49,669 nucleotides of DNA from Limnospira platensis (lineage in GTDB: Bacteria; Cyanobacteriota; Cyanobacteriia; Cyanobacteriales; Microcoleaceae), in NCBI RefSeq assembly GCF_046480435.1, contig NZ_PKGC01000016.1; one strand, 5' to 3'. Numbering within the stretch: position 1 is the stretch's first letter; each line of letters opens with the position of its first letter. A model generated the notes under the pieces. The model was given only the letters and a program-made list of their open reading frames with translations, had not been told where the DNA came from and ran no database searches. Made by a program: the position numbers and the translations under genes. This document shows, in pieces, positions 1 through 6,835 of the stretch.

Positions 1-206
1 TTAGCCGTTTTGGGTAGCCGTTTCCCGGTAGGTGGTTGCTTAAACTGCAATAGTAGGTTGTACCTAGCCCCGGTCTTTTGTAGTTTGAGTGTCACTCCTT
101 TGGGACATTCCCCTTTAAAGTCTTGATAGGCTTTCAAGAATCTAGCGTAACTCTCATCGTAGTTGCCCTTTCCCCCTACTGTAGGGGTATCAGTAGCGTT
201 ACTCAT
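1..206 (-). CDS. N-terminus of probable phage-type tyrosine integrase (cut by window edge)
   Basis: An open frame reads leftward from ATG at 206 and runs off the window, giving at least 68 residues. The N-terminus is polar (MSNATDTPTVGG), followed by a stretch with R/K and aromatic residues ending in PPTGKRLPKTA. This resembles the N-terminal region of cyanobacterial site-specific integrases, in which a short DNA-contact domain precedes the core-binding and catalytic domains. The catalytic R-H-R-Y residues would lie outside the window, so the assignment is tentative. It faces a truncated response regulator and its start region is repeated at 538-609, which fits an integration or rearrangement border. 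Confidence 0.5.
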   Translation of the reverse strand, partial: MSNATDTPTVGGKGNYDESYARFLKAYQDFKGECPKGVTLKLQKTGARYNLLLQFKQPPTGKRLPKTA

Positions 207-557
207 TTTTTACTCACTTGTTACTCTGTTATGGTTTTGAGTAACACCTAAGTAACCGTAGAATAGGGGTTGTAGGCTATGTAGACGCTTTTAGTCCTGG
301 CAATTCGCTCGGTCGCTGCCGGCGCTACCTGGTGGGATGTGATCGCCTCTAAAGAAATTCAAGCGGCTTTCGAGATCTCCGATTCGAGTCCTGAGTCTAA
401 CAATACCGCCTCTGACCTGCCACCTCTGACAAAGCGTGAGCAAGAAATTCTCGCTCTGATGGCTAAGAGCCAAAGTAACCAGGAAATTGCCGATGCCCTT
501 TATATCTCACCTGGTACCGTCAGAGTCCATGTCCACGCTATCCTGCAAAAGTTGGAT
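154..557. repeat. Tandem direct repeat, copy 1 (404 bp)
   Basis: Positions 154-557 recur at 557-960 with a 403-bp offset and no difference that I could see. Each copy holds the start of the integrase, its upstream inverted repeat, and the 3' part of the response regulator. The join at 557 shares a single base, so there is no long microhomology. Perfect identity means either a very recent duplication or an assembly artefact. Confidence 0.9.
219..246. promoter_or_regulatory. Inverted repeat TGTTACTC-N12-GAGTAACA upstream of the integrase
   Basis: An 8-bp perfect inverted repeat with a 12-bp spacer lies just upstream of the integrase start. Another GTTACTC (198-204) overlaps the start codon region and a GTAAC follows near 252. 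Clustered arms like these are typical of operator or recombinase-binding sites. Role inferred from position only. The site is repeated at 622-649 in the second copy of the tandem duplication. Confidence 0.4.
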
Positions 558-587
558 CATCGTAGTTGCCCTTTCCCCCTACTGTAG
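285..587 (+). pseudogene. LuxR/NarL-type response regulator remnant, copy 1 (both ends lost)
   Basis: The frame is open from 285 to the TAG at 585-587. The first residues (AIRSVAAGATWWD) look like the last helix of a receiver domain, so the phosphoacceptor part is missing. The GerE-type helix-turn-helix (LTKREQEILALMAKSQSNQEIA... and SPGTVRVHVHAILQKLD) follows, then the frame runs across the duplication join into foreign sequence (HRSCPFPLL) and stops. It therefore lacks the normal C-terminus. It is a broken copy of the gene whose 3' end is intact at 688-1020. Confidence 0.7.
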
Positions 588-609
588 GGGTATCAGTAGC
601 GTTACTCAT
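538..609 (-). pseudogene. Duplicated 5' stub of the integrase gene
   Basis: This repeats the first 17 codons of the integrase at 1-206 (start at 609). After the duplication join it reads DPTFAG and ends at a TAG at 538-540, giving 23 residues. It has no independent function that I can see; it is a by-product of the 403-bp tandem duplication. Confidence 0.6.
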
Positions 610-960
610 TTTTTACTCACTTGTTACTCTGTTATGGTTTTGAGTAACACCTAAGTAACCGTAGAATAGGGGTTGTAGGCTATGTAGACGCTTTTAGTCC
701 TGGCAATTCGCTCGGTCGCTGCCGGCGCTACCTGGTGGGATGTGATCGCCTCTAAAGAAATTCAAGCGGCTTTCGAGATCTCCGATTCGAGTCCTGAGTC
801 TAACAATACCGCCTCTGACCTGCCACCTCTGACAAAGCGTGAGCAAGAAATTCTCGCTCTGATGGCTAAGAGCCAAAGTAACCAGGAAATTGCCGATGCC
901 CTTTATATCTCACCTGGTACCGTCAGAGTCCATGTCCACGCTATCCTGCAAAAGTTGGAT
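557..960. repeat. Tandem direct repeat, copy 2 (404 bp)
   Basis: Second copy of the 404-bp block at 154-557. Only this copy continues into the genuine 3' end of the response regulator gene, while only copy 1 continues into the longer integrase frame. The unduplicated ancestor would be one integrase start facing one response regulator fragment. Confidence 0.9.
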
Positions 961-1020
961 GTGCGCGATCGCACCCAGGCTGTTATCCTGGCTATGCAAA
1001 ATGGTATGCTCAATTCCTGA
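688..1020 (+). pseudogene. LuxR/NarL-type response regulator remnant, copy 2 (receiver domain missing, 3' end intact)
   Basis: The frame opens at 688 and ends with a natural stop at 1018-1020. It holds the tail of a receiver domain followed by a complete GerE/LuxR-type helix-turn-helix (LTKREQEILALM; EIADALYISPGTVRVHVHAILQKLDVRDRTQAV). NarL/FixJ family members are about 210 residues with an Asp-phosphorylated receiver; here the first two thirds are absent. A product could start at GTG 742 (92 residues) and be a stand-alone DNA-binding domain, but the abrupt loss of the receiver at the integrase border makes a truncated gene more likely. Confidence 0.7.
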
Positions 1021-1146
1021 TAAGTAAGGCTTTCTTTTGAAGGGCGATCGCATATCATACCAGCAATGCTTGAAACGCCTGATTCCCCAGGCTTCGTTTA
1101 TTTTGGTGTTCAACTCCTCGCCAGTCCAAAGAGTGTAGGAAAATCC

Positions 1147-1188
1147 GCGATCGCACTTCTGGGCTGTTGGTTTCGGGGGGGCGATCGT
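1147..1188 (+). repeat. 34-bp HIP1-bounded repeat, single unit
   Basis: One unit with core CTTCTGGGCTGTTGGTTTC followed by a G run, flanked on both sides by HIP1-type GCGATCG sequences. The same unit is found at 2971-3012 and three times in tandem at 4704-4812. The rest of the 1021-1236 spacer shows no gene. Confidence 0.85.
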
Positions 1189-1236
1189 ATCATGATCCTT
1201 GTTACCCGAGTTGAGTTTCACCCTTCTAGGCAGATA

Positions 1237-1698
1237 TCATCTAATTTTAGACCATTCCCCATTGCTCAAATCTCGAAGTTCTGGCAACTCAAATTGAGCC
1301 TTTTTCCAAGCCGGAGTTTCGGCAAAAATATCTTCGAGTTTCAATAAGTGAGTTGGAATGTTTCCCGGAAAATTATCGTGAAATGCTTGTAAACGATCCG
1401 AATATCCTTGGGTGTAGCCAACTCCCGATAACATGATGCCAATATCTGCATTGTGAATCACCAAATTACCACAAAAATCCGCAGTAAATGAAGCATCTAA
1501 AGGAATGCGATAAAGTTTGCATTGAAAATATATTTTTTTGTTACCAAGTACCCCATAACCATCAATTCCGCCATCCTTTCCTGGGGAACCGGGATGCAAA
1601 CCGAGGTGAGCAGCAAAACGCCGCCCCAAGTCTTGCTTGACTGCTTCTGATGAAGCAATGATGCCATTAACTAAAGCACCTATTTCCAAATAATCCAT
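1237..1698 (-). CDS. Restriction endonuclease-like protein (PD-(D/E)XK, Mrr-like)
   Basis: A 153-residue protein if ATG 1698 is used; this start follows the stop of the upstream gene by four bases. The motif GSPGKDGGIDGYG with Asp46, then YFQCK with Gln59 and Lys61, matches the D...QxK catalytic pattern of Mrr-type restriction nucleases. The first half (residues 1-65) holds the nuclease core; the rest is unassigned. No methyltransferase gene is beside it, so it may be an orphan or a type IV-like nuclease, or part of a partition or defence cassette with the upstream genes. The fold assignment rests on motifs only. Confidence 0.65.
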   Translation of the reverse strand: MDYLEIGALVNGIIASSEAVKQDLGRRFAAHLGLHPGSPGKDGGIDGYGVLGNKKIYFQCKLYRIPLDASFTADFCGNLVIHNADIGIMLSGVGYTQGYSDRLQAFHDNFPGNIPTHLLKLEDIFAETPAWKKAQFELPELRDLSNGEWSKIR

Positions 1699-1702
1699 AT
1701 CC

Positions 1703-2224
1703 CTAAACTTGTTTGTCCTTGACAATCGGCAAAGTTGCACCTAGGATTAAATTTTCATACATTAAACTGATTCCCAGAAAAATACATTCATCGATATTTT
1801 CTTTCATGCCCAATGCTTCCAGTTTATCAGATATTTCTGTATTTAGTTCGAGCGATCGATGATATCTGCTCTGTTGGGCTGGATGACTGATCCTGTCTTG
1901 TTGAATCTTCAAATCATGTCGATAGTTTTGGATTTGTTTTTGTTTCCATTTTGTCCAATTTTCTGCCAAGTCTTTTTGGGATTGTGTTTGTTCTGCTTGG
2001 ATTTGCTGATTGACAAAATGAATATAGCTGATCGCCCAATCTGGCAACTGTTGAGTTCCAGTCCTCAGCGCTTTGGAGAGCGCGACTATTTTGTTAATTT
2101 CTGATTCGGTTAACTGATATTTTATGCTGTGATTTTCCTGGTTTTTTAGGCGCTCAAAGTTGTGAATACCTTGGGCGATCGCCTCATCTTCTATCCTCGT
2201 GCTTGATGAATCTTTTTTAACCAT
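1703..2224 (-). CDS. Hypothetical protein between parA remnant and nuclease
   Basis: 173 residues, start ATG 2224 (MVKKDSSSTRIEDE). It is highly charged and glutamine-rich, with a predicted mostly helical middle (residues 60-130) containing QAEQTQSQKDLAENWTKWKQKQ, and no signal peptide or membrane segment. I do not recognise the family. It sits directly downstream of the parA remnant and directly upstream of the nuclease on the same strand, with spacings of 26 and 4 bp, so the three were probably one operon. A ParB-like or adaptor role is possible by position but nothing in the sequence shows it. Confidence 0.6.
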   Translation of the reverse strand: MVKKDSSSTRIEDEAIAQGIHNFERLKNQENHSIKYQLTESEINKIVALSKALRTGTQQLPDWAISYIHFVNQQIQAEQTQSQKDLAENWTKWKQKQIQNYRHDLKIQQDRISHPAQQSRYHRSLELNTEISDKLEALGMKENIDECIFLGISLMYENLILGATLPIVKDKQV

Positions 2225-2250
2225 TGTATTGGCTCCTATTTTTCCTACAA

Positions 2251-2934
2251 TTAATCCTCTATAAACTCAGCAAAATAAGAGTATAATTCTTGATGCTGTT
2301 CATCATCCCAAATATATTGATACTCTTCATAAATTGCATCTTGAATTTCATCTTGCAAATCTGGCATCTGGGAAGCAGTTCGACAGTTTCGAGGTTTTTC
2401 GTCAGATGGTATTCGGGATACAACATCCTCAACTGATTCGGCTGGTATACCTAAAGGTACAATAATAACTTTGGGGTTAAACCCGATTTTAGATTCGAGT
2501 TTCGAGATCACTTTTAGAGTTCTCGGAAGATTACGCAGAGCCTTCTTTTTTTGAGACTTATTGATGGGAACCAAAATTAAATCTGGATCGTTTCACAGTA
2601 TCACCTGAACTGTATTTTGAAGAGGGGTATCAATATCTAAAACGACATGATCGAAATAAGCAGGATTAGCTTTTCCTTTGAGTGACCCTTTATCTTTATC
2701 CCAAATCAGTTTACTATTTTCTAGGTCTTCTGAATCTTTGGACTGTGTGGGTATTTTACCTTTGGTGAAGAATTGCCAAAGGTCTGCTTGATCATCACAA
2801 TCAACGAGAAGGACGCTATATCCCCGACTGAGTAAGACACCCGCTATATGGACGGCTAACGTGGTTTTTCCCACCCCGCCATCGTTATGAGTACAGAGAA
2901 TAATCAAATTTCCGCTTCTCCCCGGCTCATGCAC
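2251..2934 (-). pseudogene. ParA-family partition ATPase with in-frame TGA
   Basis: Read from GTG 2934, the frame encodes a deviant Walker A loop (HNDGGVGKTT, residues 16-25), the Walker A' strand (VLLVDCDDQAD) and a Walker B-like strand (HVVLDIDTP). Codon 114 is then TGA (2593-2595). Translation resumes in the same frame with NDPDLILVPINKSQKK and a normal ParA-like C-terminus to 2251, so only one base change separates it from an intact 227-residue ATPase. The usual signature lysine of KGGVGKT is Asp here, which may be a subfamily trait. TTG at about 2907 is an alternative start. Plasmid-type partition genes on a chromosome suggest an integrated element. Confidence 0.75.
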
Positions 2935-2970
2935 AGACTAGATTATCCCAATTATAGCGGGAAAGATGGT

Positions 2971-3012
2971 GCGATCGCACTTCTGGGCTGTTGGTTTCGG
3001 GGGTGCGATCGC
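2971..3012 (+). repeat. 34-bp HIP1-bounded repeat, single unit
   Basis: Same unit as at 1147 and 4704, lying between the parA remnant and the end of a DUF29 gene. Both boundaries are HIP1-type sites (GCGATCGC). Confidence 0.85.
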
Positions 3013-3018
3013 CAATCT

Positions 3019-3489
3019 TTATCTCCCGTTCTCATCCTCTCCCGGCAAAAAATCATCATTTAAAATATCCGCGATCGCGTAGGGACACTCCGCCGGCAAT
3101 ACCTCCAACGGCAACCCCGTCTCGTCCTTCCCCTGTCGTCGTGTCCGGGGATACGCCCACAAAATCGCCTCCGGTAAGTAATTCTTCAAACTCGGCGAAT
3201 CTTCCAAAATATCTAAAATTCGCGTGCGATGTTCGGTGATACTTCCCGCCCAACTTCCCGTCCGCAACTCCGGTTGAAATTCCCACTTGAGTAAGTGCAA
3301 TAGCGTCATCGCCAAATTGCTGCGAAGACTGCTGCGTTCCCGCTTACTCATATCCTCAATTTCTTCGAGCAAGTTTTCCCAGTCCACTTGGTCATAATTG
3401 CGATCGCGCAATTGTTCCAATGTCTCCTCAATCCAGAGGACGTAATCTTCGCAGTAAAGTGTTGTCAATTGCTGTTTCGATAACGTCAT
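3019..3489 (-). CDS. DUF29 family protein
   Basis: 156 residues from ATG 3489. The features are those of DUF29, a family abundant in cyanobacteria: an N-terminal LYCEDYVLWIEETLEQLRDRNYDQVDW, then ENLLEEIEDMSKRERSSLRSNL, then LLHLLKWEFQPELRTGSW. Function is unknown; the proteins are small, soluble and helical. It is one of two paralogues here (the other at 4188-4658) flanking a toxin-antitoxin pair. The last about 50 bp, including the downstream HIP1 site, are nearly identical in both, suggesting duplication or gene conversion. Confidence 0.85.
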   Translation of the reverse strand: MTLSKQQLTTLYCEDYVLWIEETLEQLRDRNYDQVDWENLLEEIEDMSKRERSSLRSNLAMTLLHLLKWEFQPELRTGSWAGSITEHRTRILDILEDSPSLKNYLPEAILWAYPRTRRQGKDETGLPLEVLPAECPYAIADILNDDFLPGEDENGR

Positions 3490-3513
3490 ATCCGATGATC
3501 GCCGATACGGGGT

Positions 3514-3939
3514 TTAAGGTTGATTCTGAGTTTCGGAAGTTCGATCGCCCTTTGTGTAAGTTTTGACTTCAGAATAATTCAATATTTTTTGATCTTGAGT
3601 GAGTAAGAATGTGTCATAAACTTTGGCTGTGGCAACGATAATTTGATCGGCAGGATCCGAATGAAATCCAGACAATTGACTTGATTGAAGTATAATTGGA
3701 AGGCTCAGTTCTAAAATTTGAACTCCCGGATAGCTTAAAGCAAGTTCTAGCCATTCATCGACAGAACAACTAAAACTCAATCGGTTTTTCTCGACTAATT
3801 GAGCAACCTCCCAACAAGAAATGATGCTGATCCCCAGACCACTTTTTTGATGGGTTTGAATGCTCTCCTGGTTTTGGGGAGATAACTTGGGGTTTTCATC
3901 CACCCACCAAATCCAGATATGAGTGTCTAGAACGATCAT
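3514..3939 (-). CDS. PIN-domain toxin, VapC type
   Basis: 141 residues. The N-terminus MIVLDTHIWIWWV carries the first PIN acidic residue (Asp5). The middle ISIISCWEVAQLVEKNRL supplies the conserved Glu, and HSDPADQIIVATA supplies the C-terminal acidic cluster, so the Mg-dependent RNase site looks complete. VapC toxins cleave tRNA or rRNA and are held inactive by their antitoxin. The ATG overlaps the stop of the upstream antitoxin by 4 bp (ATGA), the usual translational coupling of such pairs. Confidence 0.85.
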   Translation of the reverse strand: MIVLDTHIWIWWVDENPKLSPQNQESIQTHQKSGLGISIISCWEVAQLVEKNRLSFSCSVDEWLELALSYPGVQILELSLPIILQSSQLSGFHSDPADQIIVATAKVYDTFLLTQDQKILNYSEVKTYTKGDRTSETQNQP

Positions 3940-4142
3940 AGCAATGCTTCCCAGTCATCTGCTGCGACGGGTTGGTAGGGATCGTCATAGTGAATCACCT
4001 TCCCATGCAGGGGTTGATCTTGGCAGGAAGGCTGTCGCGATCGCATATCCTTTTTGACCGTTTTCAAAATGGCTTCAATAATCAGGATACGCTCTTCTAT
4101 CGATGTACCTTGTATTTTTTTCAGAATTTCTGATTCGATCAT
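3936..4142 (-). CDS. Antitoxin of the VapC-type pair
   Basis: 68 residues from ATG 4142 (MIESEILKKIQG). An N-terminal helical part (EERILIIEAILKTVKKDM) is followed by an acidic, proline-containing tail (HYDDPYQPVAADDWEALL) of the kind that inserts into PIN toxins in cyanobacterial pairs. A longer frame from TTG 4184 exists but would begin inside the HIP1-containing repeat next to the DUF29 gene, so I prefer 4142. It precedes and overlaps the toxin, consistent with co-transcription and autoregulation. Confidence 0.75.
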   Translation of the reverse strand: MIESEILKKIQGTSIEERILIIEAILKTVKKDMRSRQPSCQDQPLHGKVIHYDDPYQPVAADDWEALL

Positions 4143-4187
4143 TTTTTTGGATGATATAATGGTTGTTTTGAGTGCGATCGCCAATCT

Positions 4188-4658
4188 TTATCTCCCGTTC
4201 TCATCCTCTCCCGGCAAAAAATCATCCTTTAAAATATCCGCGATCGCGTAGGGACACGCCGCCGGAAACACCTCCAATGGTAACTGAGTTTCCGCCCTCG
4301 CTTGTTTTCGCGCACTGGCATAACATTCGTCCACGACACTGGCGAGATAATTCTGCCAACTCGGAGAGGATTTTAACGCCCGACGGATACGCCGACGGTG
4401 TTCGATAATACTCCCCTCCCAGCTTCCGGTTCGCCATTTCGGTTGAAATTCCCACTTGAGTAAATGCAGCAATACCACCACCAAATTATTCTCAAGGCTG
4501 TGGCGTTCCCGCCGTCCCATGTCTTCGATTTCCTCGATTAAATTGTCCCAATCTACGTCATTATAGTGGCGCGATCGCAACTGGGCGATCGTCACTTCCA
4601 TCCATTGGAGATAGTCTCGATCGTAAAGCTGTTTGATATGGGATGGCGATGGTATCAT
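4188..4658 (-). CDS. DUF29 family protein (paralogue)
   Basis: 156 residues, the same length as the copy at 3019-3489, with matching blocks LYDRDYLQWMEVTIAQLRSR, DNLIEEIEDMGRRERHSLENNL and LLHLLKWEFQPKWRTGSWEGS. The C-terminus PYAIADILKDDFLPGEDENGR is almost the same as in the paralogue while the middle has diverged. Function unknown. The two copies bracket the toxin-antitoxin pair in direct orientation, so recombination between them could delete it. Confidence 0.85.
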   Translation of the reverse strand: MIPSPSHIKQLYDRDYLQWMEVTIAQLRSRHYNDVDWDNLIEEIEDMGRRERHSLENNLVVVLLHLLKWEFQPKWRTGSWEGSIIEHRRRIRRALKSSPSWQNYLASVVDECYASARKQARAETQLPLEVFPAACPYAIADILKDDFLPGEDENGR

Positions 4659-4703
4659 AATTCTGGTGACTTAATCAAGTTTATTATAGCCTGAAAGATT
4701 GGG

Positions 4704-4812
4704 CTATCGCACTTCTGGGCTGTTGGTTTCGGGGGTGCGATCGCACTTCTGGGCTGTTGGTTTCGGGGGGGCGATCGCACTTCTGGGCTGTTGGTTTCGG
4801 GGGTGCGATCGT
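4704..4812 (+). repeat. 34-bp HIP1-bounded repeat, three tandem units
   Basis: Three head-to-tail units with a 34-bp period, each with core CTTCTGGGCTGTTGGTTTC, a run of five or six G, and a HIP1-type junction. The first HIP1 is degenerate (CTATCGC). There are no unique spacers, so this is not CRISPR. The remaining spacer between 4659 and 4898 shows no gene. Confidence 0.85.
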
Positions 4813-4898
4813 ATCAAAAATTAAACGGGTTGAAAAAGCGATCACAAAATTTTCCCGATCAATCTAACCATTGGCCATGAAGTGGTTAAATGATGCTA

Positions 4899-6101
4899 TC
4901 ATCGACTACGTTTTATTTGTTTCAATCTCTGTAAAATCTTTTCGGCACAAGCAATCGCTTTTTCCTCTGTCATACAGTCTTTTGCTTGAACCCTTTCAAC
5001 ATAAACTCCTTCTCCATGAAGCATCTCAGTTCTTTCATGAGCTTTTGCTGGTGACTCTGTGTGGAAAGTATCTCCATCTACTTCAACAATCATAAAAACA
5101 CCTTCTCGAACAATAACGAAATCAGGTTCAATTCTTTTTCTATTACAACCTCCTCGAACAAACACTGGTAGAGGAGCAAAGGTAATTTCTTGGGTTTGTA
5201 ATGCTTTATATAAATTGATCTCAGGAGGAGAACGAAATAAAAGACCATCACATTTTCGCGAAGCTATGTTGTCTGACCTGACGCGACCTTGATTGTTGAT
5301 TTTACCGGATTCACCAAATAACCATTGCCAAGCATCTTTTCTCCATTCGGGTTTGCTCTCAAGCTTTGGTGTAATTGTTACACCATTAACATTCTCATTA
5401 AAAGTCCGATTGACAATATCCTTGACGACAACGTGTATTTTTGATTCATAATCACCTATATTAGAACGTTCTTTAAATTTTCCATATATGTATAGCGGGA
5501 CTTCTAGCTTGAGAATTTTTTCTTGTGATTTATTGTTGAGTTCGATATATGGATCAGAATCTACAAGAATGGCAACAATGTCCGTATCGCCCTCGTTTGC
5601 AAACGTTATAGCTACGACTCTAATTAACTCATCTATCTGGTATTCTAATTTTAGAGATGCCGGAATTATGCTGGACTTTTCACACGGAATATATTGAAAA
5701 ATTGGTCGGCTTGATATATATTCTTGTGGGAGTAGCTTGCATCCATCAAGCATCAAATATTTATTGTAAATTTCAAGGATTTTTTGAACTTCATCAAAAT
5801 GTCTGACGATGGGATGCAAGGTTTCACACAAGAAGTTTAGGAAATAACTGCTATCCTGATAATCATTTAGCCTGAAACGATCATCGTAGAATATCCAGTC
5901 ATTTTCCCAATCATCATTGTTTATACGATGCTGCCAAATATCACTTTGTGCATTCTCAAAACGAGAATCTGTTGAGGGTAAATTTTCGAGGGTATAAAGC
6001 CGGTTCAAGAAGTCTATTTCAGGTAATCTGCCGTGCCAAGAATATTGTTCCCAATCAACGTTTTCAACAATATCGCGACGAGTAATCTCTGTAATTTCCA
6101 T
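4899..6101 (-). CDS. AbiJ-NTD3 domain fused to PD-(D/E)XK nuclease, candidate phage-defence effector
   Basis: 400 residues from ATG 6101. Residues 10-150 match the AbiJ N-terminal domain 3 pattern (WHGRLPEIDFLNRLY, LPSTDSRFENAQSDIWQHR, FLCETLHPIVR), a domain found in abortive-infection proteins. Residues 155-275 are unassigned, with several beta-rich segments. Residues 285-390 look like a DUF559/Vsr-type nuclease: Glu294 (SPPEIN), Asp327 (RIEPDFVI) and the pair Glu340/Asp342 (IVEVDGD). The natural reading is a sensor domain controlling a nuclease that acts on infection. It lies 6 bp downstream of a DUF2442 gene, so the two are probably co-transcribed. Domain calls are from memory of the families; the pairing and its role are inference. 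Confidence 0.7.
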   Translation of the reverse strand: MEITEITRRDIVENVDWEQYSWHGRLPEIDFLNRLYTLENLPSTDSRFENAQSDIWQHRINNDDWENDWIFYDDRFRLNDYQDSSYFLNFLCETLHPIVRHFDEVQKILEIYNKYLMLDGCKLLPQEYISSRPIFQYIPCEKSSIIPASLKLEYQIDELIRVVAITFANEGDTDIVAILVDSDPYIELNNKSQEKILKLEVPLYIYGKFKERSNIGDYESKIHVVVKDIVNRTFNENVNGVTITPKLESKPEWRKDAWQWLFGESGKINNQGRVRSDNIASRKCDGLLFRSPPEINLYKALQTQEITFAPLPVFVRGGCNRKRIEPDFVIVREGVFMIVEVDGDTFHTESPAKAHERTEMLHGEGVYVERVQAKDCMTEEKAIACAEKILQRLKQIKRSR

Positions 6102-6107
6102 TTCTTT

Positions 6108-6383
6108 TTAACCAAATTTTGATGCCGAGACCTTAGTTGATTTTCTGACCCTGGGCGCAGGAGCGCCCCGCAGCATCCCTTCTGTACTCAAATCTTCATC
6201 AATTTCTTCCCAATGCAAACCATATCCACCGCCGCAAATCTCCCAAGCATCTCGCTGTTCTGGCGTGGCATGGTATAGCTTAGGATACCAAACTAAAGGG
6301 ACGGAAATTGCACGGCCATCCATCAAAAAGACTTTTATCGAATCCTCATCAAACGAGACATCTTTCACCGCCGAAGTATTCAT
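6108..6383 (-). CDS. DUF2442 domain protein
   Basis: 91 residues from ATG 6383, which has a G-rich stretch (GGGGG) 6 bases upstream; the frame extends further but without a better start. The fold-typical segment VSFDEDSIKVFLMDGRAISVPLVWYPKL followed by WEICGGGYGLHWEEIDEDLSTEGML is characteristic of DUF2442. These small proteins are often encoded beside DUF4160 proteins and behave like parts of toxin-antitoxin modules. No DUF4160 partner is visible here; instead the next gene, 6 bp away, is the AbiJ-NTD3 nuclease, so DUF2442 may be its regulator. Confidence 0.8.
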   Translation of the reverse strand: MNTSAVKDVSFDEDSIKVFLMDGRAISVPLVWYPKLYHATPEQRDAWEICGGGYGLHWEEIDEDLSTEGMLRGAPAPRVRKSTKVSASKFG

Positions 6384-6493
6384 GTAAAAACCCCCATAAA
6401 ATCTATCGGTTGTCTTGTACATTTTCTTCTATTTTACGCAACTCCCTTGCACTGAAACAAATATATCAGAAAATATCCTTAATTGCTGGCATT

Positions 6494-6835
6494 TCAAGCT
6501 ACAGCAAACTCGGTCAACTTGCGAGTCTCCGGATCGTGAAACGCCAACACGATATCCTCCTTCGGTACACCCTCCCTCAACAACTCAGTTGCAATGCCCT
6601 CCTCCGTCCAATCCTCCTCAATATAAATTTTCTCATTTTTGATCCGAACATACACAGAAGCCGCATTCACTCGCCGATTATTTTTCCAACCTACATTAAA
6701 CCAAAGATATTGACTTCTTTCATCGTCAAATATCAGGATTTCATCGATGTCTGGATCGGGGATTTGGGATGATAGCTTATCATATTGACTCAGAACGTCT
6801 TTGATGATATTTTGATAATGGGCTAATTTATCCAT
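6494..6835 (-). CDS. XisI-family protein
   Basis: 113 residues from ATG 6835. The pattern MDKLAHYQNIIKDVL, DERSQYLWFNVGW, EEDWTEEGIATELLREGVPKEDIVLAFHDP is that of XisI, first named for control of fdxN element excision in heterocystous cyanobacteria but widespread as xisH/xisI pairs without such an element. Its start overlaps the 3' end of xisH by 13 bp. The frame is intact although its partner is broken. Confidence 0.88.
   Translation of the reverse strand: MDKLAHYQNIIKDVLSQYDKLSSQIPDPDIDEILIFDDERSQYLWFNVGWKNNRRVNAASVYVRIKNEKIYIEEDWTEEGIATELLREGVPKEDIVLAFHDPETRKLTEFAVA

Noticed and set aside
910..1221. Minus-strand ORF of 103 codons
   Set aside because: It overlaps the response regulator on the other strand and the 34-bp repeat, and has no recognisable protein pattern.
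4704..4812. CRISPR-like array of 34-bp repeats
   Set aside because: The units are directly tandem with no unique spacers, and no cas genes are present.
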